A DNA stretch of 64,000 nt from Collinsella aerofaciens (lineage in GTDB: Bacteria > Actinomycetota > Coriobacteriia > Coriobacteriales > Coriobacteriaceae). The DNA is taken from contig NZ_JADNGN010000001.1 of NCBI RefSeq assembly GCF_015553355.1, positions 137,388 through 201,387 on the forward strand, written 5' to 3'. How positions within the stretch are numbered: the stretch's first letter is position 1; every line of letters starts with the position of its first letter. Positions 48,167 to 58,930 of the stretch are shown one piece after another. A program made the translations under genes and the position numbers. The notes under the pieces were generated by a model. That model searched no databases and had not been told where the DNA came from. It saw only the letters and a program-made list of their open reading frames with translations.

Positions 48167-48538
48167 TTACGCCTCCTTTCGAGGAGCAACGACGACGGTG
48201 ATGTGGGAAGTACGCTTCAGAATACGAGAAGCGGAACCCTTGGCGCGGGGACGGATGCGCTTAAGCGTCGGACCCTCGTCAACATAGGCAGCGGCGACAA
48301 CCAGGTTGTCGGCACGCAGACCGTTGTTGTTCTCGGCGTTCGCAACGGCGGAACGGAGAACCTTCTCGACATCCACGGCGACGGCGCGGTCGCAGAAGTG
48401 GAGGATGTCGAAGGCCTGAGCGACAGGCTTGCGGCGGATCAGATCGACCACCAGGCGGGCCTTGCTGGGGGAAACACGCACGTACTTAGCGACGGCGCGA
48501 ACCTCGGTGGCCTCAGTTTCAATAGACTTAGTTGCCAT
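48167..48538 (-). CDS. rplV: 50S ribosomal protein L22
   Basis: A 123-residue protein with [20 protein letters not shown] and the beta-hairpin end [20 protein letters not shown] that reaches the exit tunnel, where macrolides contact it. No resistance-type change can be judged by eye. It lies between rpsS and rpsC with 6- and 14-bp gaps. Confidence 0.97.
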   Translation of the reverse strand: MATKSIETEATEVRAVAKYVRVSPSKARLVVDLIRRKPVAQAFDILHFCDRAVAVDVEKVLRSAVANAENNNGLRADNLVVAAAYVDEGPTLKRIRPRAKGSASRILKRTSHITVVVAPRKEA

Positions 48539-48552
48539 TTACGGTTAACCCC

Positions 48553-48813
48553 CTATTTGGCCTTGTGGCCACGGAACGTACGAGTCGGCGCGAACTCGCC
48601 GAGCTTGTGACCAACCATGGACTCGGTAACATACACGGGCACATGCTTGCGGCCGTCGTGGACGGCGATGGTGTGACCAACCATCTCGGGGAAGATGGTG
48701 GACGCGCGGGACCAGGTCTTCACGACGTCCTTCTTGCCAGCCTCGTTCATCGCGGTGATACGCGAGAGAAGGCGAGTCTCCACGAACGGGCCCTTTTTGA
48801 GACTTCTGCTCAT
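48553..48813 (-). CDS. rpsS: 30S ribosomal protein S19
   Basis: The 86-residue protein [20 protein letters not shown] has the S19 signature [20 protein letters not shown] (about residues 42-61) and [15 protein letters not shown] at its end. It sits in the 30S head beside S13. It follows rplB by 32 bp. Confidence 0.97.
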   Translation of the reverse strand: MSRSLKKGPFVETRLLSRITAMNEAGKKDVVKTWSRASTIFPEMVGHTIAVHDGRKHVPVYVTESMVGHKLGEFAPTRTFRGHKAK

Positions 48814-48845
48814 AAGTGCTTTCTCCTAAAACTCGGTATCCGAAA

Positions 48846-49676
48846 TTACTTCTTACGGCGACGAATGATGTGCTGGTTCGAGACCTTCTTCTTCTTGCGC
48901 GTACGAAGGCCCTTCGTCGGCTTACCCCAGGGGGTAACAGAGGGACGACCAGAGGTGTGGTTCTTGCCCTCGCCACCGCCGTGCGGGTGGTCGACAGGGT
49001 TCATGACGGTACCGCGGACGGTCGGGCGCACGTTCATGTGACGCTTACGGCCGGCCTTGCCGATGACGATGTTGGAGTGATCGGCGTTGCCGACCTCACC
49101 GACGGTGGCGCGGCAGGTAACGAGGATGCGGCGCATCTCGGAGGAAGGCATACGGACGATAGCGTACTTGCCCTCCTTACCCATCAGCTGGCAGGAGTTA
49201 CCGGCGGAACGGGCGATAGCAGCGCCCTTGCCCGGCTGGAACTCGACGGCGTGGATGAGCGTACCGACGGGGATGTCGGCGAGGGGCAGAGCGTTGCCCG
49301 GTTTGATGTCGGCGTCAGAACCGGACATGATGGTCTGACCGACCTCGAGGCCCTTGGGGGCCAGGATGTAGCGCTTCTCACCGTCAGCGTAGTGCAGCAG
49401 AGCGATGCGAGCGGAACGGTTCGGATCGTACTCGATCGTGGCAACCTTGGCGGGCACGCCGTCCTTGTTGCGCTTGAAGTCGATCACGCGGTAACGACGC
49501 TTCACGCCGCCGCCCTGGTGGCGGGTGGTGATGCGGCCGTTGTTGTTACGACCGGCCTTCTTGGGCAGGGGCTCGAGAAGAGACTTCTCGGGCTTGGTGC
49601 AGGTGATCTCGGAGAAGTCGGAGATCGTCTGCCAACGCCTACCAGCGGAGGTCGGCTTAAGGTGCTTTACAGCCAT
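48846..49676 (-). CDS. rplB: 50S ribosomal protein L2
   Basis: The 276-residue protein starts [20 protein letters not shown] and includes the C-terminal motif [20 protein letters not shown] with the histidine near the peptidyl-transferase centre. L2 joins the subunits and is required for peptidyl transfer. I chose the ATG at 49676 with AAAGGGA upstream. It is separated from rplW by an unusual 179-bp gap that holds a hairpin and a promoter-like motif. Confidence 0.96.
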   Translation of the reverse strand: MAVKHLKPTSAGRRWQTISDFSEITCTKPEKSLLEPLPKKAGRNNNGRITTRHQGGGVKRRYRVIDFKRNKDGVPAKVATIEYDPNRSARIALLHYADGEKRYILAPKGLEVGQTIMSGSDADIKPGNALPLADIPVGTLIHAVEFQPGKGAAIARSAGNSCQLMGKEGKYAIVRMPSSEMRRILVTCRATVGEVGNADHSNIVIGKAGRKRHMNVRPTVRGTVMNPVDHPHGGGEGKNHTSGRPSVTPWGKPTKGLRTRKKKKVSNQHIIRRRKK

Positions 49677-49756
49677 TACAATCCCTTTCAATAGGAATCC
49701 GTTAGCCATCGCAGACAGGGATTCGAGGTTCTGCCTCGGGTGCGATGACACCGGAC

Positions 49757-49782
49757 GTATACACGGTTCCGGGCGTGTCCAT
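49757..49782 (-). promoter_or_regulatory. Shared 26-bp motif, copy upstream of rplB
   Basis: The block matches 23 of 26 bp of the one at 51622-51647 upstream of rplC. On the minus strand it reads ATGGACACGCCCGGAACC then GTGTATAC. The TATAC end could be a -10 element; no consensus -35 is at the right distance. Confidence 0.45.
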
Positions 49783-49800
49783 TTTATACACCCAAAACCT

Positions 49801-49838
49801 TGAGCTCCCGCCTCCCCTATTTGGGAGGCATGAGCTCA
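49801..49838 (-). other. Hairpin between rplW and rplB
   Basis: TGAGCTC pairs with GAGCTCA and GCCTCCC with GGGAGGC, with small internal bulges, giving a stem of about 14 bp. AGGTTTTGGG follows on the minus strand, a weak U-run, so partial termination is possible just upstream of the promoter-like motif. Confidence 0.5.
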
Positions 49839-49855
49839 CTCAACAGCAGCGAGTC

Positions 49856-50143
49856 TTAGGCCTGGTTGCCAAAGACCTCGATGGTGTCGCCCTCGGCCAG
49901 CGTGACGATGGCCTTCTTCCAAGAACGGGTCTTGCCGGCGACATAGCGCACGCGCTTGGTCTTGGGCTTGACCGTCAGGGTGTTCACGCGAACGACCTTG
50001 ACGCCGAAGATCTCCTCGACAGCGTCCTTGATCTGATACTTGTTAGCATCCTTGGCGACCTCGAACGTGTACTTGTTCAGCTCCATGCCGGAGAAGGAAC
50101 GCTCGGACACGATCGGACGGATGATGATCTCGTGGGCGGTCAT
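49856..50143 (-). CDS. rplW: 50S ribosomal protein L23
   Basis: The 95-residue protein has the L23 core EIIIRPIVSERSFSGMELNK and KTKRVRYVAGKTRSWKKAIV. L23 is the docking point for trigger factor and SRP at the tunnel exit. It is contiguous with rplD (no gap). Confidence 0.96.
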   Translation of the reverse strand: MTAHEIIIRPIVSERSFSGMELNKYTFEVAKDANKYQIKDAVEEIFGVKVVRVNTLTVKPKTKRVRYVAGKTRSWKKAIVTLAEGDTIEVFGNQA

Positions 50144-50770
50144 TTATGCAAGCACCTCCCCGAAGTGAACGGCGATGTCGGCGGGCATCAGCACAGCGTT
50201 GTTGTTGACGAGATCGTAGGTGTTGGCCTCGTCAGCGGTGATGATGAACGTCTTGGGAATGTTGCGGAACGACAGGTAGGCGTTGACGTCCTCATCGCGA
50301 ACGATGATGGTCAGACGCTTGCCCTCAAGGCCGAGAGCCTTGAGCATGGCGACGGCAGCCTTGGTGGAAGGCTTCTCGAAGCCGTAGTCGTCGACGAGCA
50401 CGAGCTCGCCATCGGCCAGCTTGGCGGACAGCGCGGAGCGCATAGCCAGCTTGACCTCCTTGTTGTTCATACGCTTAGCGTAGGAACGGGGCTTGGGGGC
50501 GAAGACAACGCCACCGTGACGCCACTGGGCAGCACGGATGGAACCCTGGCGGGCACGGCCGGTGCCCTTCTGACGCCAAGGCTTCTTGCCGCCACCGGAA
50601 ACCTCAGAGCGACCCTTAGCAGACTGGGTGCCCTGACGCCAAGAGGCCATCTGGCACTTGACGATGTGGTGCATAACGTGGATGTTCGGCTCGATGCCGT
50701 ACACCTCAGCGGCGAGCTCGGCCTCGGCGACCTTCTTGCCCTCGCTGTTCTTTACTTCAAACTTTGCCAT
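50144..50770 (-). CDS. rplD: 50S ribosomal protein L4
   Basis: The 208-residue protein has KGRSEVSGGGKKPWRQKGTG (the loop reaching the exit tunnel) and ends ADIAVHFGEVLA. In E. coli L4 also represses the S10 operon through its leader mRNA. A structured leader precedes rplC here, so a similar loop is possible but unproved. It follows rplC by 46 bp. Confidence 0.96.
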   Translation of the reverse strand: MAKFEVKNSEGKKVAEAELAAEVYGIEPNIHVMHHIVKCQMASWRQGTQSAKGRSEVSGGGKKPWRQKGTGRARQGSIRAAQWRHGGVVFAPKPRSYAKRMNNKEVKLAMRSALSAKLADGELVLVDDYGFEKPSTKAAVAMLKALGLEGKRLTIIVRDEDVNAYLSFRNIPKTFIITADEANTYDLVNNNAVLMPADIAVHFGEVLA

Positions 50771-50816
50771 TTAAGTGTTCTCCTTGGTATGACGCTGGGC
50801 TAAATGGGCTGGGCCC

Positions 50817-51437
50817 TTAGGCCATACGGATGGCGACGAGACCATTCTTGGCACCCGGGACAGCGCCCTTGACCAAGATGAGGTTCTGCTCGGCATCGAT
50901 GCGGACAACGGAAAGGTTCTTGACGGTAACGCGCTCGTTACCCATGTGACCGGCCATCTTGACGCCCTTGAGGACGCGCGCAGGATAGGCGCACTGACCG
51001 ATAGAACCGGGGTGACGCTGGAAGTGAGAACCATGCGTCATAGGACCGCGGCGCTGACCCCAGCGCTTGATGCGACCCTGGAAGCCCTTACCCTTGGAGG
51101 TACCGATGACGTCGACCTTCTCGACATCAGCGAAATCAGCGACGGTGACGACCTCGCCGACCTTGTGCTCCTCGCCGTTCTCGACGCGGACCTCACGAAG
51201 GAAGCGGACAGGCTCGACGCCAGCCTTGGCGAAGTGACCAGCCATGGGCTTGTTCACGTTCTTGGCCTTGATGTCGCCGAAACCGATCTGGACGGCGTCA
51301 TAGCCGTCGGTTGCCTGAGTTTTAACCTGCGAGACAGCGCAGGGGCCAGCCTGGATGACCGTGACGGGAACGACGTTATCGTTCTCGTCCCAAACCTGGG
51401 TCATGCCAATCTTGCGGCCGAGAATCATGCTGATCAA
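50817..51437 (-). CDS. rplC: 50S ribosomal protein L3
   Basis: A 206-residue protein with [20 protein letters not shown] at its start and the L3 signature [20 protein letters not shown]-type segment ([20 protein letters not shown], about residues 118-137). L3 nucleates large-subunit assembly. The start is ambiguous: a TTG at 51437 gives MISMILG, an ATG at 51428 gives MILG; neither has a strong Shine-Dalgarno site. It is the first gene of this ribosomal half; rpsJ, which usually precedes it, is absent. Confidence 0.93.
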   Translation of the reverse strand: MISMILGRKIGMTQVWDENDNVVPVTVIQAGPCAVSQVKTQATDGYDAVQIGFGDIKAKNVNKPMAGHFAKAGVEPVRFLREVRVENGEEHKVGEVVTVADFADVEKVDVIGTSKGKGFQGRIKRWGQRRGPMTHGSHFQRHPGSIGQCAYPARVLKGVKMAGHMGNERVTVKNLSVVRIDAEQNLILVKGAVPGAKNGLVAIRMA

Positions 51438-51457
51438 GATATGATCCCAACTCTCGC

Positions 51458-51509
51458 GTGGTCTTGGGACAATGCGTACACCACCGAGCGTACGCCCCTA
51501 GAGGACCAC
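51458..51509 (-). promoter_or_regulatory. Structured leader upstream of rplC
   Basis: On the minus strand GTGGTC pairs with GACCAC, TAGGG with CCCAA (partly), and GCGTAC with GTACGC over an 8-nt loop, forming one long interrupted helix 21 bp before the start. It is placed like an S10-operon leader and may bind L4 or another ribosomal protein. Confidence 0.45.
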
Positions 51510-51621
51510 TACTTACACGACGTGCTCCCCAGCCTTGTATTTCGCCCGGACTACCTGACAACCCTATTAAGCAGGCATTTTGTCCAGCCAGAATACTCCC
51601 CTGGTTTCACACAGCTGTTTA

Positions 51622-51647
51622 GTATACACGGCTGCGGGCGTATCCAT
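51622..51647 (-). promoter_or_regulatory. Shared 26-bp motif and -10 box upstream of rplC
   Basis: On the minus strand ATGGATACGCCCGCAGCC then GTGTATACT, with TATACT (51621-51626) as a plausible -10. It matches the block upstream of rplB at 23 of 26 positions. The transcript would have a leader near 180 nt. Confidence 0.5.
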
Positions 51648-51729
51648 CGAGATTCATATTTCACTCACATTGTTTACGCAGGTAAAGTGCGTGGCACGTT
51701 CCCAGTGTGCTAAACCTTGCTCGCTCAGG

Positions 51730-52356
51730 CTAATGACTTTGTTGGGGGTCCACTATTTGCTGGAGGGTGAACTTACATTGATGAGGCTCGCCTTCTGCTT
51801 GTGGCTTTGCCTCATCGAAATCGAAGATCATGATGGCGCAATTGGGGAGTTTTGTTGGGAGCTCGAAGCCCTCTGGGGCTGCAGCCTTGATGAATTGGCG
51901 GCTGACGCTGCCGTGGCTTACTGCTAGAAGGGTTTCGATGCCCTCGGAGCCCATGATATTGGTGAGGGTGTCTACCATGCGCTCTTGCAGTGCCTGGCTT
52001 CCTTCTCCTCCGAATGGGATTAAGTCCTCGCCCGGATCCCAGACGTCAGTGGGCAGGGCGTCGTGAGGGCCTTCTTCGAAGGTTCCGTAGCAGCGTTCGA
52101 TGATGCCTTCGCAGGGCTCGACTGCTGCGTCCGGGCCGAGGAGTTCGGTTGCGACGAGCTGAGCTGTGTCCATGGCTCGGCCTAGGGGCGAAGAGACCAC
52201 TTTATCGGGGACGACGCCGTGGCCCTTGAGCCATGCGGCTGCCATTCCCGCTTGTTTGTGGCCCAGGTCGGTCAGCGGTGAATCGCAGCGGCCCTGGACC
52301 AGCTTTTTGACGTTGAACTCCGTCTGACCGTGGCGGAGTAGATACAGCTTCTTCAT
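51730..52356 (-). CDS. Histidine phosphatase (phosphoglycerate mutase-like) family protein
   Basis: The 208-residue protein starts KKLYLLRHGQTEFNVKKLVQ with the phospho-accepting histidine in RHG, has the Arg in SSPLGRAMDTA, and the second histidine in LLAVSHGSVSRQF. It belongs to the histidine phosphatase superfamily; broad-specificity phosphatase or cofactor-dependent mutase activity cannot be separated by eye, though the length fits small phosphatases. It lies between the ribosomal genes and the cation pump, in its own unit. Confidence 0.88.
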   Translation of the reverse strand: MKKLYLLRHGQTEFNVKKLVQGRCDSPLTDLGHKQAGMAAAWLKGHGVVPDKVVSSPLGRAMDTAQLVATELLGPDAAVEPCEGIIERCYGTFEEGPHDALPTDVWDPGEDLIPFGGEGSQALQERMVDTLTNIMGSEGIETLLAVSHGSVSRQFIKAAAPEGFELPTKLPNCAIMIFDFDEAKPQAEGEPHQCKFTLQQIVDPQQSH

Positions 52357-52395
52357 GCTCTCCCCTTCTGCATAACCTGCTTTGCCGGCACAGCC

Positions 52396-53550
52396 TTACT
52401 CGTGGGTATGTCCTACGTAGTCTTCGTCGATCGTAATCTTGGCAATCGACTTTGGATATTCCGATTCGACCCGTTGTGCCAGCGCGTGCTTTAAGTCTTC
52501 GGCACTCATTTGCAGATCCGAGGGACGCACGCAGTCAAAAATCACGTTGGTGTGCGTGGGGCCCGGCACGCAGCGCAAATCATGAATCGAAAGGCGGCTA
52601 TCGATCTCTTGAGCCATAGCGTTGATGCGCAAGCGCATGCTCGCCACCTTTGGATCGTCGGTCACGATGGGGTCGTAGTGAAGTGTGACAATCATGCCGT
52701 CTTCGTTCCTAAACGACTGCTCGATGTTATCGAGCGTGTCGTGACTTTCCAGCGGGCTTGCCTCGGCTGCCATCTCAGCGTGAGCGCTTGCGAACTTCCT
52801 GCCCGGACCATAATCGTGAACCATAAGGTCGTGAACGCCCAAAACGCCGGGGTAGCTCATGATCTTGTCTCGAATGTGCTTGACCAGCTTAGGATCGGGC
52901 GTCTGGCCCAAAAGCGGGCTCACCGTATCCTGGATGAGTTCAAAACCGCTCCAGCCAATATAGGCGCCAACGGCAAGGCCGACCCATGCATCAAGATTGA
53001 TATGCGTCACCTGGGAAACAATCGCGCACGCCAGCACGGCGCCTGTGGCAAGGACATCGTTCTTGGAATCCTGCGCGGTCGCATGCAGCGTCTCGGACTC
53101 AATGCGGTCACCGAGCTTTTGGTTGAGGGCCGCCATCCAGAGCTTTACGACCATCGAAAGCGCCAGGACCGCCACCAGGGCAAGCGAGAACTCGACAGGT
53201 TCGGGGTGGATGATGCGCTCAAACGAGGATTTGATAAGCTCAAGGCCGATCAGCAGCACGAGTGCAGCCACGACCAGACCCGAGAGATACTCGTAGCGAC
53301 CGTGGCCGTAAGGATGCTCGGGGTCGGCCGGCTTGCTCGCCAGCTTAAAGCCCAGCACGCTCACGATATTCGAGCTGGCATCGGACAGGTTGTTCATGGC
53401 ATCCGCCACGATCGAAACCGATCCCGACAGCACGCCAATTACGCCCTTCGCAGCGCATAGTGCCACATTGGCGAGAATACACACCACGCCCGTCAACGTG
53501 CCCACGCGCGCACGGTCGCCCTGCGCACGCTTAACAATCCACTCGACCAT
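52396..53550 (-). CDS. Cation diffusion facilitator family transporter
   Basis: A 384-residue transporter. The SIVADAMNNLSDASSNIVSV helix carries the Asp/Asn metal site, PYGHGRYEYLSGL the HGR motif, and KNDVLATGAVL the second Asp site. Five to six membrane segments precede a long cytoplasmic domain of about 180 residues with HDLMVHDYGPGRKFASAHAE. It exports zinc, manganese or iron; the DxxxD-type site here (NxxxD in place of HxxxD at the first site) leans towards manganese or iron. It is 39 bp upstream of the phosphatase gene. Confidence 0.88.
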   Translation of the reverse strand: MVEWIVKRAQGDRARVGTLTGVVCILANVALCAAKGVIGVLSGSVSIVADAMNNLSDASSNIVSVLGFKLASKPADPEHPYGHGRYEYLSGLVVAALVLLIGLELIKSSFERIIHPEPVEFSLALVAVLALSMVVKLWMAALNQKLGDRIESETLHATAQDSKNDVLATGAVLACAIVSQVTHINLDAWVGLAVGAYIGWSGFELIQDTVSPLLGQTPDPKLVKHIRDKIMSYPGVLGVHDLMVHDYGPGRKFASAHAEMAAEASPLESHDTLDNIEQSFRNEDGMIVTLHYDPIVTDDPKVASMRLRINAMAQEIDSRLSIHDLRCVPGPTHTNVIFDCVRPSDLQMSAEDLKHALAQRVESEYPKSIAKITIDEDYVGHTHE

Positions 53551-53629
53551 CTACATCTGCCCCCACGGTACTACCTATATATCTATTGCTCAAACGGATT
53601 GTAGTGTAGCCACTTTATCCCCCAGATAC

Positions 53630-53663
53630 AAAAAAGGCCGCAACCCACACGGGCCACGGCCTT
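53630..53663 (-). terminator. Intrinsic terminator after the PTS gene
   Basis: On the minus strand AAGGCCG pairs with CGGCCTT around a 16-nt loop, followed by a run of T. It lies about 40 bp after the PTS gene and ends the long fatty-acid/PTS gene run. Confidence 0.75.
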
Positions 53664-53701
53664 GGAATGTGGCAAAGGAATCGTCCTTGTGTCGCACAGG
53701 T

Positions 53702-54916
53702 TTACGCGCTTACTTCGGCCACGCTCTTCGAGGTTTCGGGTGAATCGGCTCCGTCCCCCATCGTCTGTCCCTTCGCCGGCACCACGCCAAAGCAGTAGCT
53801 CAGCGCCGCAGACACCGCAAATGCCACACCGCCGGCAGCACAGCACCATAGCAGGTTCGAGATGCCGCCCGTGGCAAAGCCAATGACCATGAGGACATTC
53901 GTCATGCCGATGGTATAGGCCGTAACGTGGCCCGCGGCTGCAACAAGGCCTCCGACGGCACCGCCAATGGCCATGCACGTCAGGCACCTGCCATATTTAA
54001 AGCCGCAACCGTACAGCGCCGGCTCGCTTACGCCGCCAAGCACGCCCGAGATTGAATAGCCCAGCATGAGGGCCTTCTCGTCCTTATCCGCAACGCGAAG
54101 CGACGCACCAAAGGGCATGCCCCAAACGGCAAACGTTGCCATCGTCGCGGCGATCAGAATGCACGAATCCGTTCCCACACTCATAAACTGCGCATAGGCG
54201 AGCGATAGGACAACGTTGCTGATGCCCGCAATCTTAAGGAACTCCCAACCCGCGGCAAGCCCCATGAGCGTAAGCAGCGACACGATGCCACCGGAATTGC
54301 CAAGCATAAACATAAGCTGTCCCAACAGCATGCCCAGATAGCTGCCCGCCGGCGCCGTAATGCACAGCGAAACCGGAACCATGACGAGCATGGTCGCAAA
54401 CGGAACGAACGAAAACGCCACGGCCTTAGGGATAACGCGCTTAAAGAAACACTCCACTCGCCATAGCACGGGCACCGAGATGAGAACCGGAATAACAGTC
54501 GTCGTGTAATCGTTGACCGGCGCGGGAAGCAGACCATACACGGAAGTCATCGATGCCCCCGTCGTCGACGCGGCATCGACGAGCTTAAGCAGATCGGGCG
54601 CAATCAATACGCCGCCCAGCATCATGCCCAGCTGCTCCGAGCAACCGAGCTGGCGAGCGGCCGCCCAACCAAGATAAATGGGCAAAAAGTAGTAGCCGGC
54701 GTTATAGAGCCAACTGTAGAACAGGCGATAGATTTCAGAATCGGCAGACCACAGGCCCAGCATGCCTTCGCCCATAATGACAGCGACGGTGCGGAACAAC
54801 GCCGCGCAGACAATAAACGGCAGCGCCGACATCATGCTTTTGGACAGATAATCGACCACGGCCATGGCGTTTGATGAAACCGACGTTGTAAACGAGGTGT
54901 TAGAAACTTGCGACAT
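53702..54916 (-). CDS. PTS sugar transporter EIIC component
   Basis: The 404-residue membrane protein has 8-10 hydrophobic segments and PTS EIIC features: YFLPIYLGWAAARQLGCSEQ near residue 70, GGVLIAPDL, and GVLGGVSEPALYGCGFKYGR (about residues 290-310, the GITEP-like motif). There is no EIIB or EIIA domain, so partners must be elsewhere. AAAGG 6 nt upstream of the ATG at 54916 supports the start. It follows accDA by 40 bp with no terminator between, an unexpected place for a sugar transporter. Confidence 0.82.
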   Translation of the reverse strand: MSQVSNTSFTTSVSSNAMAVVDYLSKSMMSALPFIVCAALFRTVAVIMGEGMLGLWSADSEIYRLFYSWLYNAGYYFLPIYLGWAAARQLGCSEQLGMMLGGVLIAPDLLKLVDAASTTGASMTSVYGLLPAPVNDYTTTVIPVLISVPVLWRVECFFKRVIPKAVAFSFVPFATMLVMVPVSLCITAPAGSYLGMLLGQLMFMLGNSGGIVSLLTLMGLAAGWEFLKIAGISNVVLSLAYAQFMSVGTDSCILIAATMATFAVWGMPFGASLRVADKDEKALMLGYSISGVLGGVSEPALYGCGFKYGRCLTCMAIGGAVGGLVAAAGHVTAYTIGMTNVLMVIGFATGGISNLLWCCAAGGVAFAVSAALSYCFGVVPAKGQTMGDGADSPETSKSVAEVSA

Positions 54917-54956
54917 GGAACGCCTTTCCCAATGTGACATGCGGGCTGCCCCTTTG

Positions 54957-56667
54957 TCACATCGTGCGGTACCGACCGATTGCGCGGTACTTTTCGTAGC
55001 GGAGGTTTGTGAGGGTCGCGTCGTCGAGTTGCCCAAGCGTATCGAAGGCATCAAATGCCGAGGACATGACGACACTGGCGATCTCCTCATGCGACAGGCC
55101 CCTATCGTCGACAATGCCGTCGATGATTCCGAGCGCCAACAGATCGGGGGCCGTGAGCTTAAGCGCCTCGGCGGCCTCATTCGCGCGCTCGGTATCCTTC
55201 CACAGGATCGATGCACAGGCCTCGGGGCTCACGACCGAATAGGCCGAGCTCGAGAGCATCAGGATGCGGTCGGCCACAGACAGCGCCAGCGCGCCACCAG
55301 AGCCGCCCTCGCCTGTCACCACCGAGACAATCGGCGTCTTAAGGCCGCTCATCTCCATGAGATTCTGGGCAATCGCCTCGCCCTGGCCGCGCTCCTCGGC
55401 ACCGATGCCGCAAAACGCGCCCGAAGTATCGACCAGACACAGAACCGGTCGACCAAACTTTTCGGCCTGGCGCATCAGGCGACGCGCTTTGCGGTAGCCC
55501 TCGGGATGTGCCATACCAAAGTTGCGACGCATGCGCTCTTTGGTCGTGGTACCGCGCTCGACGGCGATAACCGTCACGGGTCGCCCGTCTTTCCAGCCAA
55601 TGCCAGCCACCACGGCGGCGTCGTCGCCAAAGTAACGGTCGCCATGCAGCTCCACAAATCCATCCAGGCCCAGCGAGATCATCTCACCTGCCGTGGCGCG
55701 ATCTGCCGAGCGGGTCTGCTTGACAATCTCGAGCGCGGTTTTTGGTACGGCCGAGCGCTTGAACAAGTGTCCCAGCTTTTTGCCGCGACGACCCGTATGC
55801 ACGATCTCATGCGGTGCCCCCAGGCCGGGCGCGTGCCCTTCGTGCAGTGCCAGCAGCTCGCCTACCGTGAGCGCAATCTCGCCACGCGGAACAACGGCAT
55901 CGCAAAAGCCGTGCTCCAACAAAAACTCGGAGCGCTGGAATCCCTTGGGCAGGCGCTTGTGCATGTTCTGCTCGATCACGCGCGGGCCGGCAAATGCCGT
56001 CAGGGCATCGGGCTCGGCCAGGATAATATCGCCCTCCATGGCAAAGCTCGCGGTTACGCCTCCGGTCGTGGGGTCGGTGAGCACCGTGATATACAGACCG
56101 CCCGCCTCGCTGTGGCGCCTAACCGCCGCAGAAATCTTGGCCATCTGCATAAGCGATGTCACGCCCTCCTGCATGCGGGCGCCACCCGAAACGGTAAAGC
56201 CGACAACCGGCAGCCCCAGGTCGGTCGCGCGCTCAAACGTACGGCAGATCTTCTCGCCCACCACCGAGCCCATCGAGCCCATCATAAAGTTGGCATCCAT
56301 AAAGAAGAGCGCCGTATCGCAGCCACAAATTTTGCCCCTGCCGCACACGACGGCATCGCGCTCGCCCGAACGCTCGCCAGTGCTCTTGAGCTTGTCGGCA
56401 TAACCGGGAAACGAGAGGAAGTCCTCCGACGCCAGATTGGCATCCCATTCCTCAAACGTGCCCTCGTCGACCGTCATGCGCATGCGCGCGCGACCGCTCA
56501 CGCGAAAGTGTTTGCCGCAACGAGGGCAGACCTCGAGGTTGTCGCGCAGGCGCGCCTCATCGATCACACGGCGGCACTCCGGGCACTTGATAAACACGTG
56601 GCGCGCGGGAAACTCGGCGCACGACTCGGTCATCGGCCCCTCGAGGACGTTGACCGTCTTCGCTTTT

Positions 56668-56681
<14 letters not shown>
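54957..56681 (-). CDS. accDA: Acetyl-CoA carboxylase carboxyltransferase, fused beta-alpha
   Basis: The 574-residue protein joins AccD (residues 1-300) and AccA (300-574). The AccD zinc ribbon is Cys33, 36, 52, 55 (CPECRR...CPRCGKH), with SGGARMQEG later; the AccA half has FVELHGDRYFGDD and GEGGSGGALALSVADRIL. It transfers carboxyl from biotin to acetyl-CoA to make malonyl-CoA. In most bacteria these are two genes. Its start overlaps the accC stop by 14 bp. Confidence 0.93.
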
Positions 56682-58011
<1,330 letters not shown>

Positions 58012-58021
58012 GAAGCCTTCC

Positions 58022-58444
58022 TTAACTTTCGTGCATGAGTGCAAAAGACATGTCGGCGCGGCAACAGACCTCACCGTTGACGCTTGCAGTACCCGTCGCA
58101 AAGCGGAACGGCCCGCGCGCACGCGTGATGGAGCACACCAGATCCACCGTATCGCCCGGGCGCACCGGACGCTTAAAGCGCACCTTGTCCAGACTCGTGT
58201 AGAACGGCGTCGCGCCGCGCGCCTCCTCATCGCCCATCAGCAACACGCAGCAGTTTTGGGCGAGCATCTCGCACTGGATCACGCCGGGGACCACCGGGTT
58301 TCCCGGAAAATGCCCCTGCAAAAAGTATTCGTCGCCCGTAATCGTGATCTTGCCGTGGGCCTCGTCGCCCACCAGCTCGGCTTCGTCGAGCAAAAGCATC
58401 GGCTCGCGATGCGGTAACAGCTTCTTGAGCTCTTCTTTGTTCAT
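58022..58444 (-). CDS. fabZ: 3-hydroxyacyl-ACP dehydratase FabZ
   Basis: The 140-residue hot-dog-fold enzyme starts MNKEELKKLLPHREPMLLLD. GHFPGNPVVPGV holds the catalytic His and QCEMLAQ the catalytic Glu. It removes water from 3-hydroxyacyl-ACP in the elongation cycle. I set the start at the ATG at 58444; a GTG three codons earlier is possible but adds residues absent from homologues. It is 9 bp after accB and 10 bp before accC. Confidence 0.95.
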   Translation of the reverse strand: MNKEELKKLLPHREPMLLLDEAELVGDEAHGKITITGDEYFLQGHFPGNPVVPGVIQCEMLAQNCCVLLMGDEEARGATPFYTSLDKVRFKRPVRPGDTVDLVCSITRARGPFRFATGTASVNGEVCCRADMSFALMHES

Positions 58445-58453
58445 GGATATCAC

Positions 58454-58927
58454 CTATCCGATCCTCATGAGGCAGCTGCCAAACTCCACGAGGTCGCCGT
58501 CGGCCACGCAGATCTCGAGCACCTCGCCGTCTGCCTCGGCCGTCACCTCGTTGAGAACCTTCATGGCCTCGATAATGCAGAGGGTCTCGCCGGCCTTGAC
58601 CTTAGAGCCCACGTGCACAAACGGCTCGTCGCCCGGCGCCGGGGCAGCATAGAAAACGCCGACCATGGGAGCGGTCACCTCGGTGCCCTTGGGCTCCGGT
58701 GCGGCGGCAGGTGTCTGCGCGGCGGGCTCCGGTGCGGCAGGCGCGACTGTGGGAGCTGCAACTGGAGCGGCCATAGCGCTCGGCATGGGCATGGGCACGG
58801 CAACCGGCTGTGCGGCGCTCGCGCGCTCGAGTTCGACCGCGGTGCCATCGGGCTCCTCAACGCGCACGCGCGTGAGGCCGCGGTCCTCCATAACATCGGC
58901 TATCTCGGCAAGTCTTTTGGAATCCAT
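58454..58927 (-). CDS. accB: Biotin carboxyl carrier protein of acetyl-CoA carboxylase
   Basis: The 157-residue protein has an N-terminal helical region, a Pro/Ala-rich linker (residues 40-80) and the biotinyl domain with EAMKVLNEV, whose lysine carries biotin, about 35 residues from the end. It shuttles the carboxyl group between AccC and AccDA. It is 3 bp after fabF and 9 bp before fabZ in the operon. Confidence 0.96.
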   Translation of the reverse strand: MDSKRLAEIADVMEDRGLTRVRVEEPDGTAVELERASAAQPVAVPMPMPSAMAAPVAAPTVAPAAPEPAAQTPAAAPEPKGTEVTAPMVGVFYAAPAPGDEPFVHVGSKVKAGETLCIIEAMKVLNEVTAEADGEVLEICVADGDLVEFGSCLMRIG

Positions 58928-58930
58928 GCT

